A program made the translations under genes and the position numbers. From Acinetobacter guillouiae CIP 63.46 (GTDB lineage Bacteria; Pseudomonadota; Gammaproteobacteria; Pseudomonadales; Moraxellaceae): a stretch of 64,000 bases of DNA. The stretch spans positions 1,948,324 to 2,012,323 of the forward strand of contig NZ_KB849283.1 of assembly GCF_000368145.1 (NCBI RefSeq), read 5' to 3'. Below the pieces are notes generated by a model. The model did no database searches. It was given only the letters and a program-made list of their open reading frames with translations, and was not told where the DNA came from. Position 1 is the stretch's first letter; every line of letters begins with the position of its first letter. Of this stretch, positions 34,540 through 44,467 are shown piece by piece.

Positions 34540-37500
34540 GTGAAAATTTTATCTATACGACTCAAAAATCTCGCGTCTCTTTCGGGTGAACATTTTATAG
34601 ATTTTGAATCTGAACCTTTAGCTTCAGCAGGTTTAGTGGCGATTGTTGGAAAAACAGGAGCAGGAAAATCAACCATTTTGGATGCCATGTGCCTTGCTCT
34701 GTTTAATAAAATCCCACGTTTAAAAGACAGTGATGGTAAATTACAGGATGTTGATGGCTCTGAACTTTTAACCAACTCGCCACTGACTGTACTACGGCGT
34801 GGTACCGCACACGGCTTTGCTGAATTATGTTTTGTGGCACAAGACCAAAAGCATTATTTGGCACACTGGGAACTTAAACGTTCCCGTGAAAAAGCAGATG
34901 GAAAACTACAAAGTGTCCAACGCTATTTAAAATGCTTAACCGATGGAACAGTAGTAGCAGATAAAGCCAAAGCCGTTGAATCAGCGATTTACAAAATTAC
35001 CCAACTGAGTTTTGAGCAATTTACCCGTGCAGTTCTTTTGGCACAGTCCGAAGTTACAGCCTTCTTAAAAGCACGTGACAATGAACGTGGTGAATTACTT
35101 GAGTATTTAACCAATTCATCCATTTTTGGAAAAGTCGGCCAATTGGCCTATGAAAAAACCAAATTGGTAGCATCAAAACGTAAGGAATTGGAAAATCTTC
35201 TCGGTCATATTGAACTCCTCTCTGAGGAAGATGCCGCTGAATTACACATACAATTCCAACATATCAATCAAGACTATAAAAAACTTGAAGATGAAAAATC
35301 GCAACTTGAAAAACAGCAGCAATGGTTTGAGCGTAAACAAAAACTGAATGATGAAATTGTCGTTAAGCAACAGTTGCTTGATACACAATTACAGACGCAA
35401 CAAGGCTTAATCCCTGAGCGTGAACGTTTAAATCGTTTAGAAATATTCTCAGAGATTCGCTCTAGTCTTTTTCAAAAGCAACAACTGATAAAAACCGAAC
35501 AGCAACTCGCACCACAAATTCAAAAACAACAACAGCTTTTTGATGCATTACAAGTTCAATTTGACACTGAAAAGACCCGTTTTCTCCAAACTGAAAGCAC
35601 TTTAACTGAACAACAAAATTTCGAAAATACCCATCGTGAGTCTTTGAGTGAAGTACGGAAATGTATTCAGGAGCGGGATTTTATTGGGGTCGAATTTAAG
35701 AAAATTCAGACCAGATTAAATGATTTAGAATCGTCTAAAACTCCACTACTCAATCAACAACAACAACTAGAACATCATATTCAGCAGATTACAGAAAAAC
35801 GAAATATTTTAAATCAGCAACTTGCAGACACTCAACAGTTCTCAAGTTTGGATAAAGGTTTAACTGCACATGTGCAACAGTTAACTCAATTTATTCAGCA
35901 CTATCAATCTATTGAAAATCAATTAGGGAATCTGTCTCAAGCTGAAACGAGATTAATTGAGCAAAAAACAAAATTACAAGATTCAATTCATCAATTTGGA
36001 ACTGCGGAGCAACTTGAAACTCAGCTTGAACAAACACGCCAACAACGTGAATCGAAACTGAGCCAACTCAACCAATTGGCTACGTTACAACAAAAATTAG
36101 CCCAGTTTTTTGAATTAAAGATTGAATCCCAGCAACTCAATGACCAATTGAATCGTTGCTCAGCGCAATTTCAACAACTTGAAAAAACCACAATACAGGC
36201 TGAACAAGATTTCCAAACGGCGAAACAAGCCCGTTTAAAACTGCAAGAGGTTCTACAACAACAACGCTTATTACATACTGAAAATGTAGAACATTTAAGA
36301 GCTGAATTAGTAGATGGTCAAGCTTGTGTTGTCTGTGGAAGCATTTCTCATCCCTATCGTCTTGATGATTCTGCTGTATCTAAAGTACTGTTTGAGCTAC
36401 AACAGCAACAGGAACAACAAGCCACGCTCAAAGAACAACAAACATTTAACCTTTGGCAAGCGGCTCAACAAAACTTGACCAAATTAAGTGTCGAACAGGA
36501 ACAGTTCAAGTCATCTATCCGAAATGTGTCTGAAAAAATCACGATCACACAACACCAATGTATTGAACAAGGTCAATCTGCCCAAATCCCAGTGGACTTA
36601 ACTCAGACACAATCTGAAATCAAGCAGCAATTGGAGCAACTTACCCAGCAATATCAGCTTGATATTCAACAGTTTGAAATGCAATCTAAGCAATGCGTTC
36701 AAAACATCAAAATTCAGCAGCAATTAAGTCAAAGCATTCAGCACACTGAACATCTATTGCAAAATGCCAATAACCTACACAATCAGGTTCAGCATATTGT
36801 CAATTGCTTAGCTGACCGTGAAAAAGATACCTGGCAACAGCACAGCGTACAGACTGCACAACATATCTTGAGTCAATTAAATACGCGTACACAACAACTT
36901 GAACAATTTGAGTTATTGTCGAAACAGCATGATCAATATCTACAGCAACTCAATACAGCTCAACTCAATATAGCGAATGCAACCAAACAGATTTCTGAAA
37001 CTGCTCACAGCTTGAACGAGATAAAACTAAAAGGGCAACAAAATACAGAATTGGCAAATCGACTCATTCATAGCATGACAGGATTAACAGAGGTTAAGCC
37101 GAATGAATGGTTAACTCAGTATGAGCATGAATACCAGAAAACCCAGACGCTTTACCAACAACAAAAGCAAAGTTTTAACCAATTACGCAATCAATTTGAG
37201 CAGGAAAAAAGTCAGCTCGAACAACTTAAAGCCCAGCAACAACACAATCAGAATAGCCTCAATCAAGTGAATCAGGATATTCAGCAATGGCTCACTCAGC
37301 ATCCAGCTTTTCAGCCTGATGATTTAGAGCACTTGGCTCAAATCACGGCGGTACAAGAACAACAGATTCGCCAACAACTGCAACATGCTGAACGAATGTT
37401 AAATGAGGCCAACTCAGCACTTAACACCATACAAGAGCAATTAATCGAACATAAGCTCCATCAACCCGAAATTGATTTTGAACAGCTACAACAATTGATT

Positions 37501-38136
37501 TTGGATAATGTGAATGCTTTAAAAACCCAATTTGAAATCCGCGATCAGTTAAAACTCAAACTTGAATTGCATCAGCAAAATCTTACTAAGCAAAAGCAAT
37601 TTGCTGATCAGGTTCAACAAGTACAACAGGAAGAACATCGCTGGGGCAAAATTTCAGGCTTAATGGGAGATGCGACCGGTAAGAAATTCCGTGATTATGC
37701 ACAACAGTATAATCTGGATATTTTACTCGAACACGCCAACCAACAATTGGCGATGTTGTCTCAACGTTATACCTTAAAGCGATTAGATAACTCACTTAGT
37801 CTTGCCATCATTGACCATGATATGGATGGTGAAACCCGTTCTGTTGCCTCACTTTCAGGGGGGGAGTCGTTCTTGACTGCCCTTGCCTTATCTTTGGCAA
37901 TTGCCAATATGGCATCGGGTTCAATGAAAATTGAATCTCTCTTTATTGATGAAGGTTTTGGAACATTGGATGCATCTTCTTTACATATGGTCATGAATGC
38001 ATTAGATCAATTGCAGAATCAAGGGCGTAAAGTTGTATTGATTTCACATATACAGGAAATGCATGAACGTATTCCTGTGCAAATTCAGGTACGTCCTTTA
38101 GGAGCGGGTGCAAGTACGATTGAAGTGGTGAGTTAG
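34540..38136 (+). CDS. sbcC: Exonuclease subunit SbcC
   Basis: A 1198-residue SMC-type ATPase, the Rad50 homologue, that works with SbcD in repair of double-strand ends and hairpin removal. Walker A is GKTGAGKST (37-45), the zinc hook is CVVC (Cys596 and Cys599) midway in a very long, Gln-rich coiled coil, the ABC signature is SGGES (1106-1110), and Walker B is LFIDEGFG. It starts with GTG at 34540 with TAGGAG upstream. Length is larger than the E. coli protein (1048), mostly in the coiled coil. Confidence 0.96.
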   Translation: MKILSIRLKNLASLSGEHFIDFESEPLASAGLVAIVGKTGAGKSTILDAMCLALFNKIPRLKDSDGKLQDVDGSELLTNSPLTVLRRGTAHGFAELCFVAQDQKHYLAHWELKRSREKADGKLQSVQRYLKCLTDGTVVADKAKAVESAIYKITQLSFEQFTRAVLLAQSEVTAFLKARDNERGELLEYLTNSSIFGKVGQLAYEKTKLVASKRKELENLLGHIELLSEEDAAELHIQFQHINQDYKKLEDEKSQLEKQQQWFERKQKLNDEIVVKQQLLDTQLQTQQGLIPERERLNRLEIFSEIRSSLFQKQQLIKTEQQLAPQIQKQQQLFDALQVQFDTEKTRFLQTESTLTEQQNFENTHRESLSEVRKCIQERDFIGVEFKKIQTRLNDLESSKTPLLNQQQQLEHHIQQITEKRNILNQQLADTQQFSSLDKGLTAHVQQLTQFIQHYQSIENQLGNLSQAETRLIEQKTKLQDSIHQFGTAEQLETQLEQTRQQRESKLSQLNQLATLQQKLAQFFELKIESQQLNDQLNRCSAQFQQLEKTTIQAEQDFQTAKQARLKLQEVLQQQRLLHTENVEHLRAELVDGQACVVCGSISHPYRLDDSAVSKVLFELQQQQEQQATLKEQQTFNLWQAAQQNLTKLSVEQEQFKSSIRNVSEKITITQHQCIEQGQSAQIPVDLTQTQSEIKQQLEQLTQQYQLDIQQFEMQSKQCVQNIKIQQQLSQSIQHTEHLLQNANNLHNQVQHIVNCLADREKDTWQQHSVQTAQHILSQLNTRTQQLEQFELLSKQHDQYLQQLNTAQLNIANATKQISETAHSLNEIKLKGQQNTELANRLIHSMTGLTEVKPNEWLTQYEHEYQKTQTLYQQQKQSFNQLRNQFEQEKSQLEQLKAQQQHNQNSLNQVNQDIQQWLTQHPAFQPDDLEHLAQITAVQEQQIRQQLQHAERMLNEANSALNTIQEQLIEHKLHQPEIDFEQLQQLILDNVNALKTQFEIRDQLKLKLELHQQNLTKQKQFADQVQQVQQEEHRWGKISGLMGDATGKKFRDYAQQYNLDILLEHANQQLAMLSQRYTLKRLDNSLSLAIIDHDMDGETRSVASLSGGESFLTALALSLAIANMASGSMKIESLFIDEGFGTLDASSLHMVMNALDQLQNQGRKVVLISHIQEMHERIPVQIQVRPLGAGASTIEVVS

Positions 38137-38153
38137 TGTTTAACTCACACTTC

Positions 38154-38561
38154 TTAATTTAAATTTTTATCGTATTCTGCTTGTATCTTATCGCAATAAG
38201 GTTTCATTGCAGTCACTGAATTTTTAAAACCATTCAAAGCTTCATCAAATGTACGCTGATCTTCAGCAAACTCTTGATCGAATTGCTCTTTATACTTTTG
38301 ATTATTCAACAACATTTTAACGATTTGCTGTTGATGAACACATCTCCTATGCGCGCTCATTATATTATCATCTTGAGCCGTATTCGCAATTGAATCCATG
38401 AGAGATGCAACAAGGGATTCAAAAACCTCCTTAAACGCTTGATAAGTCTTTTGCTCTGAAACAATCGCTTTGTTCAGCTCAGGATTTACACTTGTATTTG
38501 CATGAATTAAAGATGTAACCAATAAACATAGAATTGATAGTAAATATTTAATATTTTTCAT
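38154..38561 (-). CDS. Small secreted hypothetical protein, 135 aa
   Basis: The ATG at 38561 (MKNIKYLLSIL) with GGAAG upstream gives a clean signal peptide ending TSLIHA before NTSVN; an upstream TTG is less likely. The mature protein is helical and polar with two Cys (RRCVHQ, KPYCDK) that could pair in the periplasm. No family recognised. It faces the sbcC gene, with only 17 bases between stops. Confidence 0.7.
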   Translation of the reverse strand: MKNIKYLLSILCLLVTSLIHANTSVNPELNKAIVSEQKTYQAFKEVFESLVASLMDSIANTAQDDNIMSAHRRCVHQQQIVKMLLNNQKYKEQFDQEFAEDQRTFDEALNGFKNSVTAMKPYCDKIQAEYDKNLN

Positions 38562-38581
38562 TATTCTTCCAAACAATTAAA

Positions 38582-38607
38582 AAAGAAGTGCTTATAAGCA
38601 CTTCTTT
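38582..38607. terminator. Perfect palindromic terminator after the first paralogous lipoprotein gene
   Basis: AAAGAAGTGCTTA / TAAGCACTTCTTT, a 26-base perfect palindrome, 10 bases past the lipoprotein stop at 38618. Confidence 0.8.
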
Positions 38608-38617
38608 ACTTTATTCT

Positions 38618-39373
38618 TTATCGATCTGCGGGAAATGCATTTGGTGGAGGTGCATATTTATTCACGGGTTTAGCCTCATCTTCTGGTGCTTCCAACTCAT
38701 ATAAAACCGTACCAATTACACCAGCATTCTGAATGGAACCATTCTCTGAGTTCGCAGCATACGCATCTTTAGGCTTACTAAAAGTGAAAGAAGCAACAGC
38801 AGATTCACTCTTACGGAAACCTTCAATTTTCAATGAATCATGAGCATGTAAGACATAACCGGAATTGCTTCGGGACGCCTCACTGCCATCAATGACATCT
38901 ACACCATCAACACTGGCAACCACTTCAAAGGTTTTAGCTGTGTTATTTTCATACTGAAGTTGATAGCTTTGCCCTTCACGCCCTGACAAATAGTAGCTTT
39001 GTCCAACACGATACATTGGAATTCGGTTTCCACGATCATCTACAACAGAAAAACTCACTTTTCCTGCAGCTATAGAAATTGCATTGACTGTTTTACCTTT
39101 GTAGTTCTTATCTGCATATTGCACGATAGTTTCAGCAAGAGGTGAATCAGATTTACGCTTTAACTGCACTTCAGTCACATGGGAGTCAATTTCATCACCC
39201 CACTTTGTGCCTAACTTTTCATCAGCTGCAACTTGATTGTTGGCTGCTTCAGCAGCAGCATCTGCACTGGTCGCTTCAGTTTGGGGTGGTGATGCGCTTT
39301 CATCTGTTTTTTTCGAACATGCAGCTAGAAAAATACACAACAAAAGACAGAGAAATATATTTATATTTTTCAT
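38618..39373 (-). CDS. Lipoprotein, tandem paralogue 1 (251 aa)
   Basis: A lipoprotein with lipobox FLAAC (Cys19) and a low-complexity Ala/Thr/Glu linker to about residue 50. The folded part begins EKLGTKWGDEIDSHVTEVQLKR and ends with the tail APPPNAFPADR. The pattern KVSFSVVDDRGNRIPMYR ... FEVVASVDGVDVIDG ... NSGYVLHAHDSLKIEGFRKS suggests a beta-sandwich. Family unknown; nearly every stretch matches the neighbouring lipoprotein at 39538-40329, so the two arose by duplication. Confidence 0.8.
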   Translation of the reverse strand: MKNINIFLCLLLCIFLAACSKKTDESASPPQTEATSADAAAEAANNQVAADEKLGTKWGDEIDSHVTEVQLKRKSDSPLAETIVQYADKNYKGKTVNAISIAAGKVSFSVVDDRGNRIPMYRVGQSYYLSGREGQSYQLQYENNTAKTFEVVASVDGVDVIDGSEASRSNSGYVLHAHDSLKIEGFRKSESAVASFTFSKPKDAYAANSENGSIQNAGVIGTVLYELEAPEDEAKPVNKYAPPPNAFPADR

Positions 39374-39497
39374 TATAAAACCTATTTTAAAGTTTATAAG
39401 TTACGTAGATTATTATCAAAGTCATAATATCGTAGCTGTTTTGACTGCGCTATTTTTAAATTATTGCAATTGTGTAACATTATAACATCTCAAAAAA

Positions 39498-39518
39498 AGA
39501 GGGATAATATCCCCCTCT
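39498..39518 (-). terminator. Possible terminator after the second paralogous lipoprotein gene
   Basis: Imperfect stem AGAGGGATA / TATCCCCCTCT (two-base bulge), preceded by A7, which reads as T7 after the stem on the minus strand, 20 bases past the stop at 39538. Confidence 0.6.
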
Positions 39519-39537
39519 CTCGTTTTGATATTTTTAA

Positions 39538-40329
39538 TTAATCCGCAGGAAAGGCATTTGGTGCGGGCGCATAAGTATCCTTAGATTTTTTGGGTAGATC
39601 GTATTTAGGTGCTTTTAACTCATACACCACTGTACCAATCACACCAGTATTTTGAATAGAACCACTGGCAGAGTTGGCAGCATAAGCATCATTTGGCTTA
39701 CTAAAAATAAATGAAGCTACAGATGAGTTACTTTTTCTAAAACCTTCAATCGCAAATGAGCTATAAGGTCTTAACACATAACCACTATTTGAACGTGAAG
39801 CTTTACTTCCATTAAGAACATCTAGGCCATCGACACTTGCAACAACTTCAAAGGTTTGGCTACTGGTATTGGCATAACGCAATTGATAGCTTTGTCCATC
39901 ACGGGCTGAGAGATAATAACGCTCACCATCGCGATACAGTGGTAAAATTCGCCCACGATCATCTACAACAGAAAAGCTAATTTTTCCAGCGGCTAAAGAA
40001 ATGCTGTTAATACTGCGTCCTGAAAATTGCTTACTGGCATAACGAATTTGAGTTTCATCAATAGGATTACTACTTAAACGTTTTAAATCAACTTGAGTCA
40101 CATACGAACTCACGTCATCTCCCCATTTCGTTCCCAAACGCTCTTCCGACTTTACTCGATTTTGGTTGGAAATTGGCGCTGGTGCAGCTTTAGCTGTTGC
40201 TGAGGTAGGTGAAGGTGCAGATTCGATTTCTTGTGAAGTAGCATCCTGAGTTGAAGAATATTTTGCAGTACTACAAGCACTGATTAAAGCACAAAGACAT
40301 AACCATAATAATAGTTTGGATTTATACAT
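39538..40329 (-). CDS. Lipoprotein, tandem paralogue 2 (263 aa)
   Basis: Lipobox LISAC at Cys19, then a Ser/Pro/Ala linker to about residue 60. The folded part begins ERLGTKWGDDVSSYVTQVDLKR and ends KDTYAPAPNAFPAD, closely matching the neighbour at 38618-39373: both share GKISFSVVDDRG, FEVVASVDGLDVLNGSKASRSNSGYVL (in pieces) and KPNDAYAANSASGSIQN. Probably exposed in the periplasm or at the surface. Each gene has its own hairpin, so they may be controlled separately. Confidence 0.8.
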   Translation of the reverse strand: MYKSKLLLWLCLCALISACSTAKYSSTQDATSQEIESAPSPTSATAKAAPAPISNQNRVKSEERLGTKWGDDVSSYVTQVDLKRLSSNPIDETQIRYASKQFSGRSINSISLAAGKISFSVVDDRGRILPLYRDGERYYLSARDGQSYQLRYANTSSQTFEVVASVDGLDVLNGSKASRSNSGYVLRPYSSFAIEGFRKSNSSVASFIFSKPNDAYAANSASGSIQNTGVIGTVVYELKAPKYDLPKKSKDTYAPAPNAFPAD

Positions 40330-40577
40330 ATTCTATTCCAGTTTTTAAATTTTATTCAAATCAGTATAGTCAAATTGAGGATCATATTACATCTAGAATT
40401 GTTGAGTATATTTTAAAAAAGTTAACTGAATAGTTTGCCTTAAAGTAAATTCCAAATGCTTAAACGGATACTCATCAGCTTCATTTTACCAGTACATAGA
40501 ATTGTTTTTTTATAGTGATTTATCTTAGCCAATGTAAAAATCTAATTACTATTCAAAAGAATAAATACCAACACAAA
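40330..40577. other. Gene-free region upstream of the second lipoprotein gene
   Basis: About 250 AT-rich bases. It must hold the lipoprotein promoter; nothing else is seen. Confidence 0.4.
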
Positions 40578-40609
40578 TCAAAAACTGTATGTAGAAATAC
40601 AGTTTTTGA
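40578..40609 (-). terminator. Terminator of the double-hotdog thioesterase gene
   Basis: Perfect 13-bp stem TCAAAAACTGTAT / ATACAGTTTTTGA with a 6-base loop, 14 bases past the stop at 40624. Confidence 0.85.
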
Positions 40610-40623
40610 TTTCATTCATGCAA

Positions 40624-41427
40624 CTACTCAGCTTGTATAGGTCTTAGAGTTAGAATCTGTTCACTACGTCCAAATGGCCCATAAATATCATGTAAGACAG
40701 AACTGGTTAAACCAATACCATCGTCACCATATTGTTGTACGGTTTCTAAACCTAACCATTGACCTTGAGGCAAACGATATAAATGAATTTGTAAATCTAA
40801 GTTTGGAAAGCCCCAATTAAAAGGGGGGGTTTGTCTCGCCACGACACCATTTGCAGTATCGATCATTCCCATTAACTTCACAAATGACGATGTCGGTCGA
40901 CCTTCAACCATATCCAAAGTATTGCTAAGCCACACAATACCAGCTCCTTGTCGACGTTGCTCAGTCCTTGCTTCAATCGAATGAATATAGCCACCAGGCC
41001 ATTGACGTATTTCATCCCAAATTGGTAACTGTTCAGGCGTACCAATAGATTGATCCTCTAAACCTGCAACAATTTGACTATTATTGGTCATCATGCGCCA
41101 AGTTCTCGCCACAATGCTTATTTTACCTTGTGTAACCATTTCGGATTCAATCAGTTCAATGGTCTTGCCAGCACGAATCACTTTTGTCCGAATATAAAAT
41201 TCACCACCCGCAATTAATCCAAGAATATCTAAACTTATACGACCAATTCGAACATCATTTCGAGGTGAAAACTGCTCTAATTCAGCACAAATAACCCCTG
41301 TCGCTGGTGCCATATGTTGCTCATGCGCATTCCAAGCCCCTTGAGCATGATGTGTCGATTGATAATGTGCAGTCACTACACCCTGCTCATCGATATGACG
41401 CTGAATCAATTGATAATATGCAGACAT
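40624..41427 (-). CDS. Acyl-CoA thioesterase family protein (double hotdog)
   Basis: A 267-residue protein with the layout of TesB-type double-hotdog thioesterases: EQHMAPATGVICAELEQFSPRNDVRIGRISLDILG, then RTKVIRAGKTIELIESEMVTQG, and in the second half PTSSFVKLMGMIDTANGV and HLYRLPQGQWLGLETVQQYGDDGIGLTSSVLHD (read in short pieces). It probably hydrolyses acyl-CoA. The ATG at 41427 has GGGAAG upstream; a GTG at 41442 is less likely. Monocistronic. Confidence 0.85.
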   Translation of the reverse strand: MSAYYQLIQRHIDEQGVVTAHYQSTHHAQGAWNAHEQHMAPATGVICAELEQFSPRNDVRIGRISLDILGLIAGGEFYIRTKVIRAGKTIELIESEMVTQGKISIVARTWRMMTNNSQIVAGLEDQSIGTPEQLPIWDEIRQWPGGYIHSIEARTEQRRQGAGIVWLSNTLDMVEGRPTSSFVKLMGMIDTANGVVARQTPPFNWGFPNLDLQIHLYRLPQGQWLGLETVQQYGDDGIGLTSSVLHDIYGPFGRSEQILTLRPIQAE

Positions 41428-41632
41428 AAACTTCCCTATCACTCTTAAAAATCATTCGCTATACATATAATTCCGCATTATTTTTGTACTCGACTTAAGC
41501 AAAGAAGTCTAATACTAATAGGAAAAATGACCCATAGCGTTCAATATTTTCACACTGGATTGAACGCTTAAATTTAAAGTGAGATATTAAAAAGAGTGAC
41601 ATATTGAAAAGTCAGTATTTGAAAGCCTATAT

Positions 41633-42466
41633 TTAACCGATGAGTAAAACGACAGCTGAAAAAATCAGACAATAAATACCAAAGAAATGCCAGCGGCCAT
41701 GTTCAAGCCAACTCGATAGCCATTTTAAAGCAACAAGACCTGCAATAAAGCTAAACAGCATCCCAAACATGCTGGGTAAAAGCAGTTGAGCTAAATGAAT
41801 ACTTTGAAAATTCTCGGCATGTAGCAATCGATAAAGCTCTTTTACAATCACCGCTGGGGTTAACACCACTGCCAAGGCAAAACTAAACTCTTCCGCTTTT
41901 TGGCGAGCGACACCTAAGAATAATCCTGTTGAAATTGTTGCACCTGAACGTGAAAAACCACGGAACGGCAAGCATAAAGCTTGAACTGCGCCAATCCATG
42001 CCGCACTTTTCATCGTCACATCACCAACCTGTCCACGATCTAATCGAGAGGATAAAATAATCAATACACCAGCAGAAGCTAAAGCAGCAGCCATTAATTT
42101 TGAGTTGCTAAACAATTGCTCAATTTCAAAGTGGTTTGCCCCAGCAAAAAAGACATGTTTGATCATCGATTGTAGTGCCAATCCGAGTACGCCCGTGATG
42201 CCTGTTGCAACAATCACAAACCATGCTTGTTTTTTAAAACGATCCCATGACGAAAAATAGGTTGTGCGCCAAGACTTCCAAAAATACACAATGACCGCAA
42301 ACATGGTTCCTGTATGTAGCATCACCAATAAAAACGTCATATCAGGCGCTGATGGGTCAAAACCCATCAATTTTTCAGCCACAATCACATGCGCTGAACT
42401 GGATACAGGCAGCAGTTCTGCAAACCCTTGTATGATGGCAAGAATAAGTACATGAAAAATAGTCAT
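41633..42466 (-). CDS. uppP: Undecaprenyl-diphosphatase UppP (BacA)
   Basis: A 277-residue polytopic inner-membrane enzyme that dephosphorylates undecaprenyl pyrophosphate, recycling the lipid carrier for peptidoglycan and other glycans. The two active motifs are in place: QGFAELLPVSSSAHVIV near residue 14 and LPFRGFSRSGATISTGLFLG around 170. ATG at 42466; an earlier TTG at 42478 is possible. Next genes on this strand are unrelated in function. Confidence 0.95.
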   Translation of the reverse strand: MTIFHVLILAIIQGFAELLPVSSSAHVIVAEKLMGFDPSAPDMTFLLVMLHTGTMFAVIVYFWKSWRTTYFSSWDRFKKQAWFVIVATGITGVLGLALQSMIKHVFFAGANHFEIEQLFSNSKLMAAALASAGVLIILSSRLDRGQVGDVTMKSAAWIGAVQALCLPFRGFSRSGATISTGLFLGVARQKAEEFSFALAVVLTPAVIVKELYRLLHAENFQSIHLAQLLLPSMFGMLFSFIAGLVALKWLSSWLEHGRWHFFGIYCLIFSAVVLLIG

Positions 42467-42588
42467 CAACAATCTCAACGGATTAGAATTATTGATGCCT
42501 TATACGTTTACAGCATTAAATCTAAATTAAAATAAACTTAAACCCAGCGAAAATTAAGTCAGCCTCCAAGCCAGTTTTAGTCTGACCT

Positions 42589-43281
42589 TTAACGCTGACT
42601 TGAATAATCTCGTGCACCAAACAAAGCCGTCCCGATACGTACCATGGTTGACCCTGCGGCAATGGCTTCTACCATATCTCCAGACATCCCCATGCTCAAC
42701 GTATCCCAATCTTCAGCATGCGCATGATGAACTTTAACCTGATCAAATAATTGCTTTGCATCACTAAATGCTTGCGGATGATCAGGTGCAGGAATCACCA
42801 TTAAACCACGTAACTTTAAATTCTTTAATTGACTGATTTGTTTCACCAGATCTGCCACATCATCAGGCTGACAACCATCTTTACTATCTTGTGCATCAAT
42901 ATTGACTTGCAAGCAAATATTTAATGGTGTTTGAGTAGCTTCTCGTTGATTTGAGAGACGCTCTGCAATGATAAAACGATCAACTCCATGCACCCACGCA
43001 AACTTTTCAGCAAGATGCTTGGTTTTATTGCGCTGCACATGACCAATAAAGTGCCATTCGATCTCTAAATCTTTTAAATCTTCAATTTTTTCGAGCGCTT
43101 CTTGTAAATAATTCTCGCCAAAAGCACGCTGACCCGTAACATACATTTCTTTTAATAACGTACTTGGATGTGTCTTGGAAACTGCCAACAACTGTACCTG
43201 ACTCACATCTCGATTTGCAGCCAAACAGGCCTGCTGAATTTGCGCGAGTACATGATTTCGAGCTTGATTTAGATCATTCAT
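42589..43281 (-). CDS. YggS family PLP-binding protein
   Basis: A 230-residue single-domain PLP-binding barrel of the YggS/PLPBP family. The PLP Lys is in LLAVSKTHPS near the N-terminus; EWHFIGHVQRNKTKHL, GLMVIPAP and LSMGMSGDMVEAIAAGSTMVRIGTALFG (in pieces) contact the cofactor. These proteins keep vitamin B6 and amino-acid pools in balance without known catalysis. ATG at 43281 preferred (GAGA upstream), with 43296 possible. It is divergent from pilT, the usual arrangement in gammaproteobacteria. Confidence 0.95.
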   Translation of the reverse strand: MNDLNQARNHVLAQIQQACLAANRDVSQVQLLAVSKTHPSTLLKEMYVTGQRAFGENYLQEALEKIEDLKDLEIEWHFIGHVQRNKTKHLAEKFAWVHGVDRFIIAERLSNQREATQTPLNICLQVNIDAQDSKDGCQPDDVADLVKQISQLKNLKLRGLMVIPAPDHPQAFSDAKQLFDQVKVHHAHAEDWDTLSMGMSGDMVEAIAAGSTMVRIGTALFGARDYSSQR

Positions 43282-43404
43282 TGACAAGGTTCTCATTTCA
43301 TAAAAATTTCAGCTTCCAAGCAATGAAATTGTTGGTTATGCTGAGTGAAAGGCCTTATTATTCTACAAAATAATTAAGCAAATAGGTTTTTATTCGGGGA
43401 CATT

Positions 43405-44442
43405 ATGGATATTACAGAATTATTGGCGTTTTCCGTCAAAAACGGTGCATCTGACTTACACCTTTCAGCAGGTATGCCACCGATGATTCGTGTCGATGGT
43501 GAGGTCCGTCGTATCAATTTACCAGCACTGGAACATAAAGAAGTTCACAGACTGGTTTATGACATCATGAATGATAAACAACGTCGTGATTTTGAAGAAC
43601 AATTAGAAACTGACTTCTCATTTGAAGTTCCAGGTATTGCCCGTTTCCGTGTCAACGCATTCAACCAAAACCGTGGTGCGGGTGCTGTATTTCGTACCAT
43701 TCCTTCCAAAGTATTGACCATGGAAGATTTAGGTTTAGGACAAATCTTTAAGGATCTTTGTGAGTTACCCCGTGGTTTGATCCTTGTAACAGGTCCAACA
43801 GGTTCCGGTAAATCAACCACATTGGCCTCTATGATTGACTTTATTAACGATAGTCGCTATGACCATATTTTAACGGTCGAAGACCCAATCGAATTTGTAC
43901 ACCAATCTAAAAAGTGCCTCATCAACCAACGTGAAGTGCATCGTGATACACATGGCTTTAATGAAGCACTGCGTTCTGCATTACGTGAAGACCCTGACAT
44001 TATCTTGGTTGGTGAGATGCGTGACCTTGAAACCATTCGCCTGGCTTTAACTGCAGCAGAAACAGGTCACTTGGTTTTCGGTACACTACACACCACATCA
44101 GCGGCAAAAACCATTGACCGTGTGATTGACGTATTCCCTGCTGAAGAAAAAGACATGGTCCGTGCCATGTTATCAGAATCATTACAAGCGGTTATTTCAC
44201 AGACCCTGCTGAAAAAGAATGGTGGCGGACGAGTTGCAGCACATGAAATCATGATTGGTATTCCTGCAATTCGTAACTTGATTCGTGAAAACAAAGTTGC
44301 ACAGATGTATTCAGCAATTCAAACCGGTGCAAACTATGGTATGACCACATTGGATCAGAGTTTAAAAACACTGGTCGCCAAAGGTGTTATTAGTCCTCAA
44401 GTTGCAAGAAATGTAGCAAAACAACCAGAATCATTCTTATAA
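43405..44442 (+). CDS. pilT: Type IV pilus retraction ATPase PilT
   Basis: A 345-residue hexameric AAA-type motor that disassembles type IV pili, driving twitching and DNA uptake. Walker A GPTGSGKST (about 130-138), Asp box EDPIEFVHQS, Walker B DPDIILVGEMRD and His box TGHLVFGTLHT are all intact; AIRNLIRENK is the PilT-specific tail motif. Strong site CGGGGA before ATG. pilU follows after 25 bases in the same operon. Confidence 0.97.
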   Translation: MDITELLAFSVKNGASDLHLSAGMPPMIRVDGEVRRINLPALEHKEVHRLVYDIMNDKQRRDFEEQLETDFSFEVPGIARFRVNAFNQNRGAGAVFRTIPSKVLTMEDLGLGQIFKDLCELPRGLILVTGPTGSGKSTTLASMIDFINDSRYDHILTVEDPIEFVHQSKKCLINQREVHRDTHGFNEALRSALREDPDIILVGEMRDLETIRLALTAAETGHLVFGTLHTTSAAKTIDRVIDVFPAEEKDMVRAMLSESLQAVISQTLLKKNGGGRVAAHEIMIGIPAIRNLIRENKVAQMYSAIQTGANYGMTTLDQSLKTLVAKGVISPQVARNVAKQPESFL

Positions 44443-44467
44443 AATGGATTATTGAGGTTTAAAAAAG

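Noticed and set aside
34540-38136. Gln-rich repeats in sbcC considered as a repeat element
   Set aside because: They are codons of the coiled coil of SbcC, not a DNA-level repeat.
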